A DNA stretch of 64,000 nucleotides, taken from NCBI GenBank assembly GCA_021371995.1, contig JAJFVA010000014.1, positions 20,037 to 84,036 of the forward strand, read 5' to 3'. Positions 16,061-24,209 of this stretch are shown one piece after another. The notes beneath the pieces were generated by a model. It did no database searches. It saw nothing but the letters and a program-made list of their open reading frames with translations, and had not been told where the DNA came from. Position 1 is the first letter of the stretch. The number at the start of each line of letters is the position of its first letter. The DNA is from Methanoregulaceae archaeon. Lineage in GTDB: Archaea; Halobacteriota; Methanomicrobia; Methanomicrobiales; Methanospirillaceae. The translations under genes were made by a program, and so were the position numbers.

Positions 16061-17349
16061 CGTATCTCCTTCATATGGGCTATCCGTTTTTCAAGAAGAG
16101 CCCTGGTTCCGATATCACTCCGGTGACGGATCCGGCCTTTCACCGATCGTGCAGCCTTCTCGGCAGACTCTTCAGCTTCTCCCAGAGTATCCCCAACTCC
16201 CACAAAGGCAAGCGTCCGTGACGTCTGGGTATAGAAGATCCCGTCCCTCTCCTCCACATTGGCATAATAGAGAAATGCTCCTGAATCGTTGCTGAACGTG
16301 AGCGGTTCTCCGGTCAGGGGAGCATCAGGATAGCCTTCGGGAACAAGATACTTGCACACCGTTGCCTTTCGTGCAAACCTGATATCGTGTTCTGAGAGAG
16401 ATCCCGATACGATGTTCGTGACAATGCTTCCGAGATCAGATTCGAGCAGTGAGAGAACATTCATCGCTTCCGGATCTCCGAACCTGGCATTGAACTCAAT
16501 TACCATCGGACCTTTTGCGGTATTCATGAACTGGCCATACAGGATGCCCCTGTAAGGGGTTCCGGCGTCTTCCATGACTTTCACCACATCTCTCATAATG
16601 CCAAACGCATTCCTGCGATCCGCTTCAGTGACGAATGGGAGTGAATGGTTGGCCATGGAGTATGCCCCCATACCCCCGGTATTGGGGCCCTGGTCGCCCT
16701 CAAAGGCACGCTTGTGGTCCTGGACGAGCGGCATGGGCACGATATGCTTTCCGTCCACAAAAGCCTGGAGGGTGAATTCTTCCCCGATAAGACGCTCTTC
16801 AAGGACCACGTTCCCCCCAAGAGAACGGACATACGCAACAGCTCCCTCCCTGTCCAGGTGCTCACCCATGATCCTGACCCCTTTGCCACCCGTAAGACCG
16901 ATGGGTTTGATCGCAAGATCCCCTTCGTAATCCCGTATAAAACCGATTGCGTCACTGGCACTGTAGAAAGTACGATAGTGTGGGCATCCGGAGATGCCAT
17001 GCCGCTGCATCATCTCCCGGCAAAATGCTTTATCTGTCTCAAGCAGGGCTGCTGACAGAGTCGGTCCGATGCAGGGAATGCCCTTTTCCTGCAGGTGATC
17101 GACGATTCCTGCTTCAAGTGGTGCCTCGGGGCCTATCACTGCATAGTCTGCTTCTCGTGAGAGAGCAAATTTCAGGACCGACGGGATATTGGTCTCCCTT
17201 TCGATCAGAACCTCAGAAGAAAGGGATGCAATCCCGGGGTTTCGCTTTGCCATCACGGAAAGCAGGATAACCCCTTCTGACAGGGAGAGAGCCCTTGCGA
17301 TTGCATGCTCCCTGCCCCCACCCCCTACCACCAGCACCTTCATAGTCAT
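16057..17349 (-). CDS. purD: Phosphoribosylamine-glycine ligase (GARS)
   Basis: 430 residues, standard length. It catalyses ATP-dependent joining of phosphoribosylamine and glycine, step two of purine synthesis. The N-terminal [17 protein letters not shown] loop, the ATP-grasp core with [14 protein letters not shown] and [16 protein letters not shown], the metal-binding [13 protein letters not shown], and the C-terminal adenine-side domain are all present. The gene is monofunctional, with no PurN or PurM fusion. It lies 35 bases after pyrE and overlaps argF by four bases. Confidence 0.97.
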   Translation of the reverse strand: MTMKVLVVGGGGREHAIARALSLSEGVILLSVMAKRNPGIASLSSEVLIERETNIPSVLKFALSREADYAVIGPEAPLEAGIVDHLQEKGIPCIGPTLSAALLETDKAFCREMMQRHGISGCPHYRTFYSASDAIGFIRDYEGDLAIKPIGLTGGKGVRIMGEHLDREGAVAYVRSLGGNVVLEERLIGEEFTLQAFVDGKHIVPMPLVQDHKRAFEGDQGPNTGGMGAYSMANHSLPFVTEADRRNAFGIMRDVVKVMEDAGTPYRGILYGQFMNTAKGPMVIEFNARFGDPEAMNVLSLLESDLGSIVTNIVSGSLSEHDIRFARKATVCKYLVPEGYPDAPLTGEPLTFSNDSGAFLYYANVEERDGIFYTQTSRTLAFVGVGDTLGEAEESAEKAARSVKGRIRHRSDIGTRALLEKRIAHMKEIR

Positions 17350-17384
17350 GTATAATACGGTCCGGGATTCTTAAAAAATTGCAT

Positions 17385-17906
17385 CTATTTGTCACGGTCG
17401 CCCACTATTTCGCTCGCTCTTGAAAGAGCTAACAGGCGTACACCCCTTTTTGCAAGTGCATCCGCTGCTCCGGCTTCGCGATCGACCACGGTAACCACCG
17501 TGTCCACAAGAGCGCCTTCCGCACGGAGCGCTTCAAGGCCTTTGATGACAGAACCACCAGATGTTGTCACATCTTCAACAAGAAGCACCTGTTTTCCGGC
17601 GACGTTCCCGATGACTTGCCCGCCTTTCCCATGGGACTTCTCACCGGTCCTGATGATTGCATATGGTTTTTTGCTCGCAAACGAGGTTGCAACCGCTATC
17701 GGCACTCCTCCAACGGCTACGCCGGCCACTATGTCAAAGGAGGCTGTTTTGGCTATCTCATGGCCCACTGCTTCAAGCACGGAGGGATTGACAAGGGCAG
17801 ACTTTACATCAAGATAATACGAACTCTTCGCACCGGAGGCGAGAAGAAACTCCCCGTACTCGACGGCACCATTTTCCTTCAGCATACGAGCGATCCTGTT
17901 CACCAT
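17385..17906 (-). CDS. pyrE: Orotate phosphoribosyltransferase
   Basis: 173 residues, typical of the short archaeal form. It transfers orotate to PRPP to give OMP in pyrimidine synthesis. The PRPP-binding loop VLLVEDVTTSGGSVIKGLEAL is intact, and the flexible loop (RTGEKSHGKGG) and VAGVAVGGVPIA substrate loop are visible. It overlaps the preceding carS stop by seven bases (ATG inside the end of carS), a sign of coupled expression. The pyrimidine pathway is also represented by pyrC at 24.2-25.5 kb. Confidence 0.95.
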   Translation of the reverse strand: MVNRIARMLKENGAVEYGEFLLASGAKSSYYLDVKSALVNPSVLEAVGHEIAKTASFDIVAGVAVGGVPIAVATSFASKKPYAIIRTGEKSHGKGGQVIGNVAGKQVLLVEDVTTSGGSVIKGLEALRAEGALVDTVVTVVDREAGAADALAKRGVRLLALSRASEIVGDRDK

Positions 17907-18400
17907 GGTACATCCTTAATCCCTGCAATATACCCGATAATGTTCACCGCCCTGTGGAGCAGCGGGGTGATGACAATGATCCAGAAGAGGATGGGAAGAG
18001 TGATATACGTCACTACCCATGAGAATTGGAAGATAAGGAGCAGGACGAGGGGTCCGATTACCAGATCGTACTGATCCGCTAAAAGCCAGGGAGCTCCACG
18101 GTCCTTCCCGAGCCTCCGTTTAAAGAAACTCTTTACAAGATCACCGAAAAGAGCCCCGAACGACAGGATGCATACCACCGGGATCGTAAGTTCCGGGAGA
18201 CGGGTGAAGCCGGCGACTCCGTACACCTGGATCTGTATAATACCAAAAATAATCCCTGCGGCGACCCCGGCACCAAAGCCCCTCCATGTCTTGCCATCCC
18301 CAAATATCCTCCTTCCGTCGCGATAAATTCTTCCGCCGTCTATCGGTCTTCCTCCGCCAAGGAAGGCGGCAACCGGGTTAGGCACATAGGCCGGCATCAT
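17900..18400 (-). CDS. carS: CDP-archaeol synthase
   Basis: CarS activates digeranylgeranylglyceryl phosphate with CTP to CDP-archaeol, the branch point to archaeal polar lipids, in the membrane. Seen: PAYVPNPVAAFLGGGRPIDGG at the start, the GDGKTWRGF motif, LGKDRGAPWLLADQYDLV-like conserved core, and several membrane segments. From the first ATG it has 166 residues, but the frame stays open upstream and encodes a hydrophobic SLLIPLLSALWI that matches the missing first membrane segment. No ATG, GTG or TTG lies there; an ATT at 18446-18448 follows GGGAGA. The true start is therefore uncertain (see findings). Confidence 0.92.
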   Translation of the reverse strand: MMPAYVPNPVAAFLGGGRPIDGGRIYRDGRRIFGDGKTWRGFGAGVAAGIIFGIIQIQVYGVAGFTRLPELTIPVVCILSFGALFGDLVKSFFKRRLGKDRGAPWLLADQYDLVIGPLVLLLIFQFSWVVTYITLPILFWIIVITPLLHRAVNIIGYIAGIKDVPW

Positions 18401-18483
18401 AATCCAGAGCGCGGATAAGAGCGGGATAAGAAGGGAATCGGGACTAATCTCTAATCTCCCACTATCTGTAATAAACAGCAGAT

Positions 18484-18491
18484 ATAAGCAT
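18484..18491 (-). promoter_or_regulatory. TATA-like box of the carS operon
   Basis: The minus strand reads CTTATATC, which would place transcription start near 18460. That leaves about 60 bases to the first ATG of carS but only about 12 to an in-frame ATT codon. Confidence 0.4.
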
Positions 18492-18542
18492 TAAGATATC
18501 CCAAACGTAACAACTTATGATACAGGATCGGTGGGGAGAAGG

Positions 18543-19997
18543 ATGAAGATCAAGACAACAAAAACCCTGTGCCCGATCTGCAATGCCATCCTTGAGGGAA
18601 CCATCACTGAGGAGGGTGGCAGCATCTGGCTGGAACGCTCGTGCCCGGAACATGGCCATTTCCGGGACGTTTACTGGTCTGATGCCGAGCTATGGCATAG
18701 GTTCGAACGGTATGATTCCGAAGGGAGGGGTGTGGAGAACCCGAACGTGGTAAACCCGCCGGGATCCTGCCCGGAAAACTGCGGACTCTGCAGTTCCCAT
18801 AAATCCGGCACCCTGCTTGCCAACATCGACCTCACAAACCGGTGTAACCTCGATTGTGATTTCTGTTTTGCCAATGCAAGGGCATGCGGGTTCATCTACG
18901 AGCCTTCATTTGACCAGATTGTCGGGATGATGAAGATGCTCCGGAGTCAGAAACCGGTTCCTGCGCCTGCGGTCCAGTTCTCGGGCGGAGAGCCAACGAT
19001 GAGGGACGACCTGATGGAACTCATCCGGACGGCAAAGGAGGTCGGGTTTCCCCAGGTGCAGCTGGCTACAAACGGGATCAAAATGGCACAGGACATAGGG
19101 TATGTGGAAGAACTCAAGGCTGCAGGGCTCTCCACAGTCTACCTGCATTTTGACGGGGTGACCAAAGAGACCAATTCCAAGGTCAAATCGGATGAAAAGG
19201 CGGTGAGGAACTGTGAAGATGTGGGGCTCGGAGTGGTGCTTGTTCCGACTATCATCAAGGGACGGAATGATCATGAAACCGGGGCGATCATCAGATATGC
19301 TGCTGACCACATCAAAGCGGTCCGGGGCGTCAACTTCCAGCCTATTGCATTCACGGGAGCAGCCAGTGAAGAGGATATGCAGCGGGAGAGGATCACCATC
19401 CCTGAGCTCCTCCGGGGCATTGAGAACCAGACCGATGGAGTGATCAGGAAATCCGATTTTTACCCTGTGCCCTGTGTGGTCCCTTTCACGGACCTCGTGG
19501 AAGCATACACGGGACAACCACAGGTCAAATTCACTACCCACCAGCACTGCGGCGCGGCAACCTATGTTTTCATCACCGATAAGGGTATGGTCCCCATCAA
19601 CCGGATGGTTGATGTCGAGAGTTTCTTCAGGTCAATAGAGAACATGACCGAGAAACTCAAGAAGGGCGGCCAGTTGAATAAATATAAATCACTCATCGAA
19701 GGAATCCGGGAGATGAACGAATCGTTTAAAAAGAGCGAACAGGGAAGTGCTGCCCAGTTCTGGAAGCTGATTGGAAAGACCCTCGTGATGCAGAACTTCG
19801 ATGCATTGCGTGACTTCCACTGGAATGCACTTTTTATCGGTACGATGCATTTCATGGACCGGTACAATTATGACATCTCCAGGGTCCAGCGCTGCTGCAT
19901 CCACTATGCCACTCCTGATGGGAAACTCATCCCGTTCTGCACGTACAATAGCGGACCGGTCTACCGGGAGAAGGTGTGGAGCACCCATAGAAAATAA
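18543..19997 (+). CDS. tes: Radical SAM protein, tetraether lipid synthase (Tes)-like
   Basis: 484 residues from ATG 18543 (GGGGAG just upstream); a GTG at 18531 would add four residues. An N-terminal zinc or Fe-S knuckle (LCPICN, and CPEHG) precedes CPENCGLC and the radical SAM motif CNLDCDFC (101, 105, 108), then FSGGEPTMRDDL. Late cysteines (HQHCGAATY, RCCIHYAT, PFCTY) fit the additional clusters of the Tes family, which joins two archaeol phytanyl chains to make tetraether lipid (MJ0619/MA_1486 type, an earlier candidate for methanopterin methylation). The divergent neighbour carS is also a lipid gene. Function is by family; other members of the group cannot be excluded. Confidence 0.85.
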   Translation: MKIKTTKTLCPICNAILEGTITEEGGSIWLERSCPEHGHFRDVYWSDAELWHRFERYDSEGRGVENPNVVNPPGSCPENCGLCSSHKSGTLLANIDLTNRCNLDCDFCFANARACGFIYEPSFDQIVGMMKMLRSQKPVPAPAVQFSGGEPTMRDDLMELIRTAKEVGFPQVQLATNGIKMAQDIGYVEELKAAGLSTVYLHFDGVTKETNSKVKSDEKAVRNCEDVGLGVVLVPTIIKGRNDHETGAIIRYAADHIKAVRGVNFQPIAFTGAASEEDMQRERITIPELLRGIENQTDGVIRKSDFYPVPCVVPFTDLVEAYTGQPQVKFTTHQHCGAATYVFITDKGMVPINRMVDVESFFRSIENMTEKLKKGGQLNKYKSLIEGIREMNESFKKSEQGSAAQFWKLIGKTLVMQNFDALRDFHWNALFIGTMHFMDRYNYDISRVQRCCIHYATPDGKLIPFCTYNSGPVYREKVWSTHRK

Positions 19998-20060
19998 CCA
20001 GGCCGACCCTCTCCTTTTTCCCAGCAATTATCTGCCTCAAAGCTGCAGATAAAATATTAT

Positions 20061-20996
20061 TTACGGGAACCTGAGGGCCACTCGTTCCCGGCTCTTCATT
20101 GCAATCTCTGCAATCGCAAGATCCTGAATCGCAAGCCCGGTTGAGTCAAAAACCGTTATCTCATCAGGGCTCGTCCTTTTCTTTTTGCCAAGAACCACCT
20201 CTCCGAGTGTTCCCTCTATCCTGTCAGGTGAAAAGAGGCCTTTTTTAATCGCTACATTGATCTCCCCTGAATGGACAGCCTGTGCGGGGTCATCAACGTA
20301 TACCCGGGCACGCTGAAGGATTTCAGGGTCGAGTTCCTGCTTTCCGGGTGCATCAGCTCCAATCGCGTTGATATGGGTTCCTTCATGGATCCATTCACTC
20401 CGGACAACCGGTTCCCTGGAAGGCGTCGTGGTGACGAGCAGGGTACAATCGCATACCTTCTCGGGAGATGCGATGGTGCATTCCAGGGCAGGGTATTTCC
20501 TGCAGAAAGCAACGGCATTCTTCTCATTCCTGCTCCAGACTTTTACTGACTGAACCTCAAGTTCTGCGGCAATTGCATCAAGCTGGGCGGCAGCCTGACG
20601 ACCACTGCCGATTATTCCGAGAGCCACAGAACGCGAAGGGGCAAGGTATTTTGCTGCTATACCCCCCGCTGCACCAGTTCTTAAATCGGTGAGTCCGGTG
20701 GCGTTCAGGATGGCAACCGGTATGCCGGTGCCGGGGTCAAGGATAACAGTCAGCGCCATCACGGTAGGAAACCCTATCCGGGGATTTCCCGGATGGACAT
20801 TCACGATCTTGACGCCTGCGAGCGAAAGGGAGGGGATGTATGCAGGCATCGTCCTGAAATCCCCGTGGTCAAAAGTGACATAGATCTTCGGAGGCATCTG
20901 GACCCGCCCCCGGCCATGCTCGGCAAACGCCTCTTCGACTGCAGCATTCACCTCCCGGATATCCAGCCCCTCGGCAGGGTTCTGGTAATAAAACAT
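20061..20996 (-). CDS. Ornithine cyclodeaminase / alanine dehydrogenase family protein
   Basis: 311 residues from ATG 20996, which has GGGAG nine to ten bases upstream; a GTG at 21005 would sit on that ribosome site. The protein belongs to the OCD/mu-crystallin superfamily: substrate side MPAYIPSLSLAGVKIVNVHP, Rossmann loop LGIIGSGRQAAAQLDAI, and C-terminal VFDSTGLAIQDLAIAE. Members either deaminate ornithine to proline or reduce pyruvate plus ammonia to alanine; in archaea the alanine dehydrogenase activity is well known. Sequence alone does not settle which. It is divergent from the ATP-grasp gene. Confidence 0.88.
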   Translation of the reverse strand: MFYYQNPAEGLDIREVNAAVEEAFAEHGRGRVQMPPKIYVTFDHGDFRTMPAYIPSLSLAGVKIVNVHPGNPRIGFPTVMALTVILDPGTGIPVAILNATGLTDLRTGAAGGIAAKYLAPSRSVALGIIGSGRQAAAQLDAIAAELEVQSVKVWSRNEKNAVAFCRKYPALECTIASPEKVCDCTLLVTTTPSREPVVRSEWIHEGTHINAIGADAPGKQELDPEILQRARVYVDDPAQAVHSGEINVAIKKGLFSPDRIEGTLGEVVLGKKKRTSPDEITVFDSTGLAIQDLAIAEIAMKSRERVALRFP

Positions 20997-21114
20997 ACTA
21001 CACACTCTCCCTTCTCATGAGAAGAAGATAATCGATCCCTTCTCATTCCGCGGGGCTTATCCCCTCCCCTGACAATATAAGTATGAACGGCCGATTCAGG
21101 GAGATTATCAGAGT

Positions 21115-21909
21115 ATGATCTACATTGTGCCAAAACCGACCGATACCCACGATGATAACTCGACAGCAACTGTTGCAATGGAAATCCGGAAACAGGGGGG
21201 GAAATACCTGCTGCTTGACATTAACCGGATCGATCCCTTCACACTCCCCTTCGAACACGAGCTCGTCTGGGTATGCGGGCTGACGCAGGATGAACACCAG
21301 TTTGAAGTGCTTCAGGCCCTTTCCCTTTCAAATGTTCTCGTGAACACTCCGCAGGCAATAGGTACCTGTGCAAGCAAGGTTCTCACCACCGCGCTTCTCC
21401 TGCGCCATGCCATTCCCTCACCAAGGACCCTGTTTACAAACTCAAAGGAACATGCGGGCCGTTTCATTAAAGAGCAGGGTAAAGTGGTTATAAAACCGGT
21501 CTACGGGTTTGACGGCCATGGAATTTTCCTCATCGATTCTCCCGACCAACTGGGAAAACCTCCCTATTATCTCCAGGAGTATGTCCAAAATGACCGCGAT
21601 TTCCGGATATTCGTGATAGACGGTGAGCCCGTTGGGGCTATTATGCGGATTTCCAATACCCTCGCGCATAATATCCACCAGGGAGGTATCGGCACTGCCT
21701 GTGAGATTGACGAAGAGATGAGATCAATTGCCGGGGCTGCAGCGCGGGTGGCCGGGGTTGACTACGGGGGTGTCGACCTGCTCCGTTATGCCGACAGCTA
21801 CTGTGTGCTCGAAGTGAATGGTACACCAAACTGGCACTGCATGTCTGCACCCATCCCTGCTTTCCTTGCGCGGTACCTTCTCGAAAAAGAGCGCAGCCTC
21901 TCCTCGTGA
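21115..21909 (+). CDS. RimK/MptN-like ATP-grasp ligase
   Basis: 264 residues with the ATP-grasp fold: N-terminal Rossmann-like part, VVIKPVYGFDGHGIFLID (ATP-binding loop), YLQEYVQNDRDFRIFVID, and VDLLRYADSYCVLEVNGTP with the metal-binding Glu and Asn. Such enzymes add amino acids, often glutamate, to a carboxylate. The known methanogen member MptN adds glutamate to tetrahydromethanopterin, and its gene MJ0620 lies next to the tes homologue MJ0619; here the two genes are separated by one divergent gene. MptN is therefore the leading hypothesis, but other peptide-type ligases (CofF, lysine or glutathione-like) cannot be ruled out. Confidence 0.75.
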   Translation: MIYIVPKPTDTHDDNSTATVAMEIRKQGGKYLLLDINRIDPFTLPFEHELVWVCGLTQDEHQFEVLQALSLSNVLVNTPQAIGTCASKVLTTALLLRHAIPSPRTLFTNSKEHAGRFIKEQGKVVIKPVYGFDGHGIFLIDSPDQLGKPPYYLQEYVQNDRDFRIFVIDGEPVGAIMRISNTLAHNIHQGGIGTACEIDEEMRSIAGAAARVAGVDYGGVDLLRYADSYCVLEVNGTPNWHCMSAPIPAFLARYLLEKERSLSS

Positions 21910-22012
21910 TCAAATCTTACCCTGGTTCATGAAAGGAGACTATATCGGGGACCGGAATTCCGGGAAAGGGAATAGAAAGGCAAAAAGGAAAAATCAGGCT
22001 TATTAAGTGTCA

Positions 22013-22309
22013 TTATTGGATATATTCCATCTCTTTTAACGTCTTTGCTGCAAGCTCCCTCATCCGTGCAGAGATCCTTCCGGATGCTGAAAATTCAACA
22101 TCCTTCATAGCATTGGCAAGCTCGTTTCCCAGAACAAAAATGGCATATTTATGTTCCATTTTGCTTTTATGAAGCTGTGCCGGGTTAATTTTCAAGGAAT
22201 GATATTCAGAAAATTTCAGGTCGGGATTGGAACCCTCAAAGTAATCCTTGATCTCATAGAGCATCTGGTGTAACGATATCAGTTCCTCTTTGTGCACACT
22301 CTCACCCAT
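22013..22309 (-). CDS. UPF0058 family protein
   Basis: 98 residues. The start HKEELISLHQMLYEIKDYFEG and the middle LKINPAQLHKSKMEHKYAIFVLGNELA match the archaeal UPF0058 family, a small all-helical protein of unknown function found widely in euryarchaea. No catalytic motif is visible. It is 45 bases downstream of dnaG on the same strand, so it may be co-transcribed with it. Confidence 0.88.
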   Translation of the reverse strand: MGESVHKEELISLHQMLYEIKDYFEGSNPDLKFSEYHSLKINPAQLHKSKMEHKYAIFVLGNELANAMKDVEFSASGRISARMRELAAKTLKEMEYIQ

Positions 22310-22348
22310 AGTACTCTTGATCCCCGTAAAAATAAATAAGTAACGATG

Positions 22349-22354
22349 AAAAAA
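22349..22354 (-). terminator. Short T6 run after dnaG
   Basis: On the minus strand six T residues directly follow the dnaG stop codon. This could be a partial terminator between dnaG and the UPF0058 gene; it is short, so weak. Confidence 0.25.
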
Positions 22355-23587
22355 TCAGGAGATTTTAATCAGCCGGATAGTCAAAGGACGCTTGATTATC
22401 CCTTTAAAGTCGCGGGCAGCGACATATTCAAGCCCTTTGCCGGCCACAAGGTCCAGAATCCGCTGGTTAATGTCTCCATCGGTGATGAGTCCTGTAACAT
22501 CCCCGTTGAGATCGGAGAGCACCTTCTCGATCTCGTCAGGGGCTGATTCTTTCAGAATAGAGAGATCTGCAGAGAGGAACCGTGCGATCCGCTTGCCCCT
22601 GACAGCGTTGATCTGATCCCCGAGAGTTTTCTTTTTTTTCTCTCCCGAATCCGGCTTTTTCTTCAGCTGGCCTTTCCTCTTCTCATCCCTTTCGTCCTTA
22701 TCTGTCTCCTTATGCAAGGAAGAACGGACGGTCTCTTCACCTCCCTGTGCCGGAACTTCTTCTGCTTCCTGTTCCTTAACATACTCAACAGGTATTTTAT
22801 TCCGGAGCGCTTTGATGATCTCCTTCCTCGCGAGATCTTCAACGCTTTTTCCCCGCGGAGCATAGGCAACATAATCAATCTCTGCCACCTGGAGGAGCTC
22901 CTGCAGGAGAAGATCTCCTCCCCTGTCCCCGTCAAAGAATGCGGTAGAAGTCTTTTTTTCACAGATATCAATGATTGTCGGAGAGATTTTCGTCCCTTCA
23001 ACTGCTACCGCGTTTTTGATTCCATACCTGAGCAGGTTGATGACATCAGCCCGACCTTCAACAACAATGATAGCATCCGAATCAAGGACATTAGGGCCGG
23101 CTGGTACCTGATCCTCGCCAATCGTGCCAATCTTCTCTATCCGCAGGCTCTCCCTGACACTGTCAATAATCTCGGTGCTGTCGATCGACCCTTCCTCAAA
23201 TGAGTCAATAAGAAGTATTTTTGCACGGTCGACGATCTTTTTCCGTTTGCTGACCCGGATATCTTCAACTGAGACAACACTGACCCGGGCAACGCAGGGT
23301 CCTACCCTGTCGATTGTCTCAAGGGATGCTGCAAGGATGGCAGTCTCTGCCCGGTCAAGGGACGAAGCGATGTATATCTCGCCCCTGGTCTCGCCTTTTT
23401 TACTTGAAATCTGGACATCGATCCTCCCTACCCTTCCGGTCCTCTGGAGATCACGAAGGTCGAGGTCTTCGCCGAGCAACCCTTCAGTCTGGCCAAATAT
23501 GGCTCCGACTACATCAGGTTTCTCGACCACCCCCTCTGCTTCAAGGTGAAGGTGAATAAGGTACTTGGTAGTATCTGATGAATACAC
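22355..23587 (-). CDS. dnaG: Archaeal DnaG-like primase/exosome subunit
   Basis: 410 residues if started at GTG 23587, where GGGGGTG lies upstream and the product begins [13 protein letters not shown], exactly where archaeal DnaG normally begins; an ATG ten codons earlier gives a family-unlike extension. The Toprim domain is clear: [12 protein letters not shown] with its catalytic Glu, and [12 protein letters not shown] with the Asp-x-Asp metal site. A charged linker follows, then the conserved C-terminal domain ([17 protein letters not shown]). Archaeal DnaG is a subunit of the RNA exosome and has primase activity in vitro. An AT-rich tract lies upstream. Confidence 0.95.
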   Translation of the reverse strand: MYSSDTTKYLIHLHLEAEGVVEKPDVVGAIFGQTEGLLGEDLDLRDLQRTGRVGRIDVQISSKKGETRGEIYIASSLDRAETAILAASLETIDRVGPCVARVSVVSVEDIRVSKRKKIVDRAKILLIDSFEEGSIDSTEIIDSVRESLRIEKIGTIGEDQVPAGPNVLDSDAIIVVEGRADVINLLRYGIKNAVAVEGTKISPTIIDICEKKTSTAFFDGDRGGDLLLQELLQVAEIDYVAYAPRGKSVEDLARKEIIKALRNKIPVEYVKEQEAEEVPAQGGEETVRSSLHKETDKDERDEKRKGQLKKKPDSGEKKKKTLGDQINAVRGKRIARFLSADLSILKESAPDEIEKVLSDLNGDVTGLITDGDINQRILDLVAGKGLEYVAARDFKGIIKRPLTIRLIKIS

Positions 23588-23636
23588 GTAAGCGCACCCC
23601 CATGTATCATGCAGCAACTGAAATGCCTGATCATAG

Positions 23637-23735
23637 GTAAAATATAATTAATCGTGTAAAGGGATAAACTATATGTTATTATATAATATTTAAAAATTTA
23701 TTTATTTAATAGTATATATCATATAACTAATAACT
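23637..23735. promoter_or_regulatory. AT-rich tract upstream of dnaG
   Basis: About 100 bases of almost pure A and T, including several TATA-like words and runs of TTTATTTATTTAA. It stands out from the GC-richer surroundings. It probably holds the dnaG promoter (minus strand), although a curved-DNA or DNA-unwinding role is possible. No Orc1/Cdc6 gene or origin-type repeats were seen nearby. Confidence 0.45.
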
Positions 23736-24047
23736 TCAGGCGACAGAAAGGGCAGATCTGATTTGATCAGGGGTCATTCCCTCAACCAGAATCTTTTTTA
23801 TCGGGGCTGTCCTCCCGGAAATGATACTGATGCGTGTTTTTTCGATTCCAATCCTTTCAGAAATCACCGCAATGACCTCTTTATTTGCTCTCCCTTCCAG
23901 AGCCGGTGCCCGGACCATGCATCCCAATGCTTTTCTCCATTCATTGTATCCTGCAGGAAAGGAGGCCTTTTTAGAACCTGCTGTAACTTCAATAGTGATG
24001 ATCGTACCCTTATCAGAAGAGGTAAGTGCCGGCATGATATCAGTCAT
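23736..24047 (-). CDS. DUF167 (YggU) family protein
   Basis: 103 residues. ITIEVTAGSKKASFPAGYNEWRKALGCMVRAPALEGRANKEVIAVI fits the DUF167 family, including the LEGRANKEV motif and the ISGRTAPIKKILVEG C-terminal strand pair. Function unknown; the fold is a small alpha/beta protein. It lies 163 bases after pyrC on the same strand; between them I find no gene-sized open frame. Confidence 0.88.
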   Translation of the reverse strand: MTDIMPALTSSDKGTIITIEVTAGSKKASFPAGYNEWRKALGCMVRAPALEGRANKEVIAVISERIGIEKTRISIISGRTAPIKKILVEGMTPDQIRSALSVA

Positions 24048-24209
24048 GAGTCACCCGGGAATATGTCGCCCGGCATTAACAACACCGGATCACCAGTGGC
24101 GTGCTGCCATCCTTCACCATGTTTTTCCCATTGCCGGGCGGTGCCTGTCGCGCAACCGGGTTGTCCCGTGGCTCATCTCCAGATCGTCGCCAGTTGATCA
24201 CCCGGGGAC

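Noticed and set aside
24047..24209. Possible gene or tRNA between DUF167 and pyrC
   Set aside because: Only very short open frames in both directions; no cloverleaf or T-arm motif seen.
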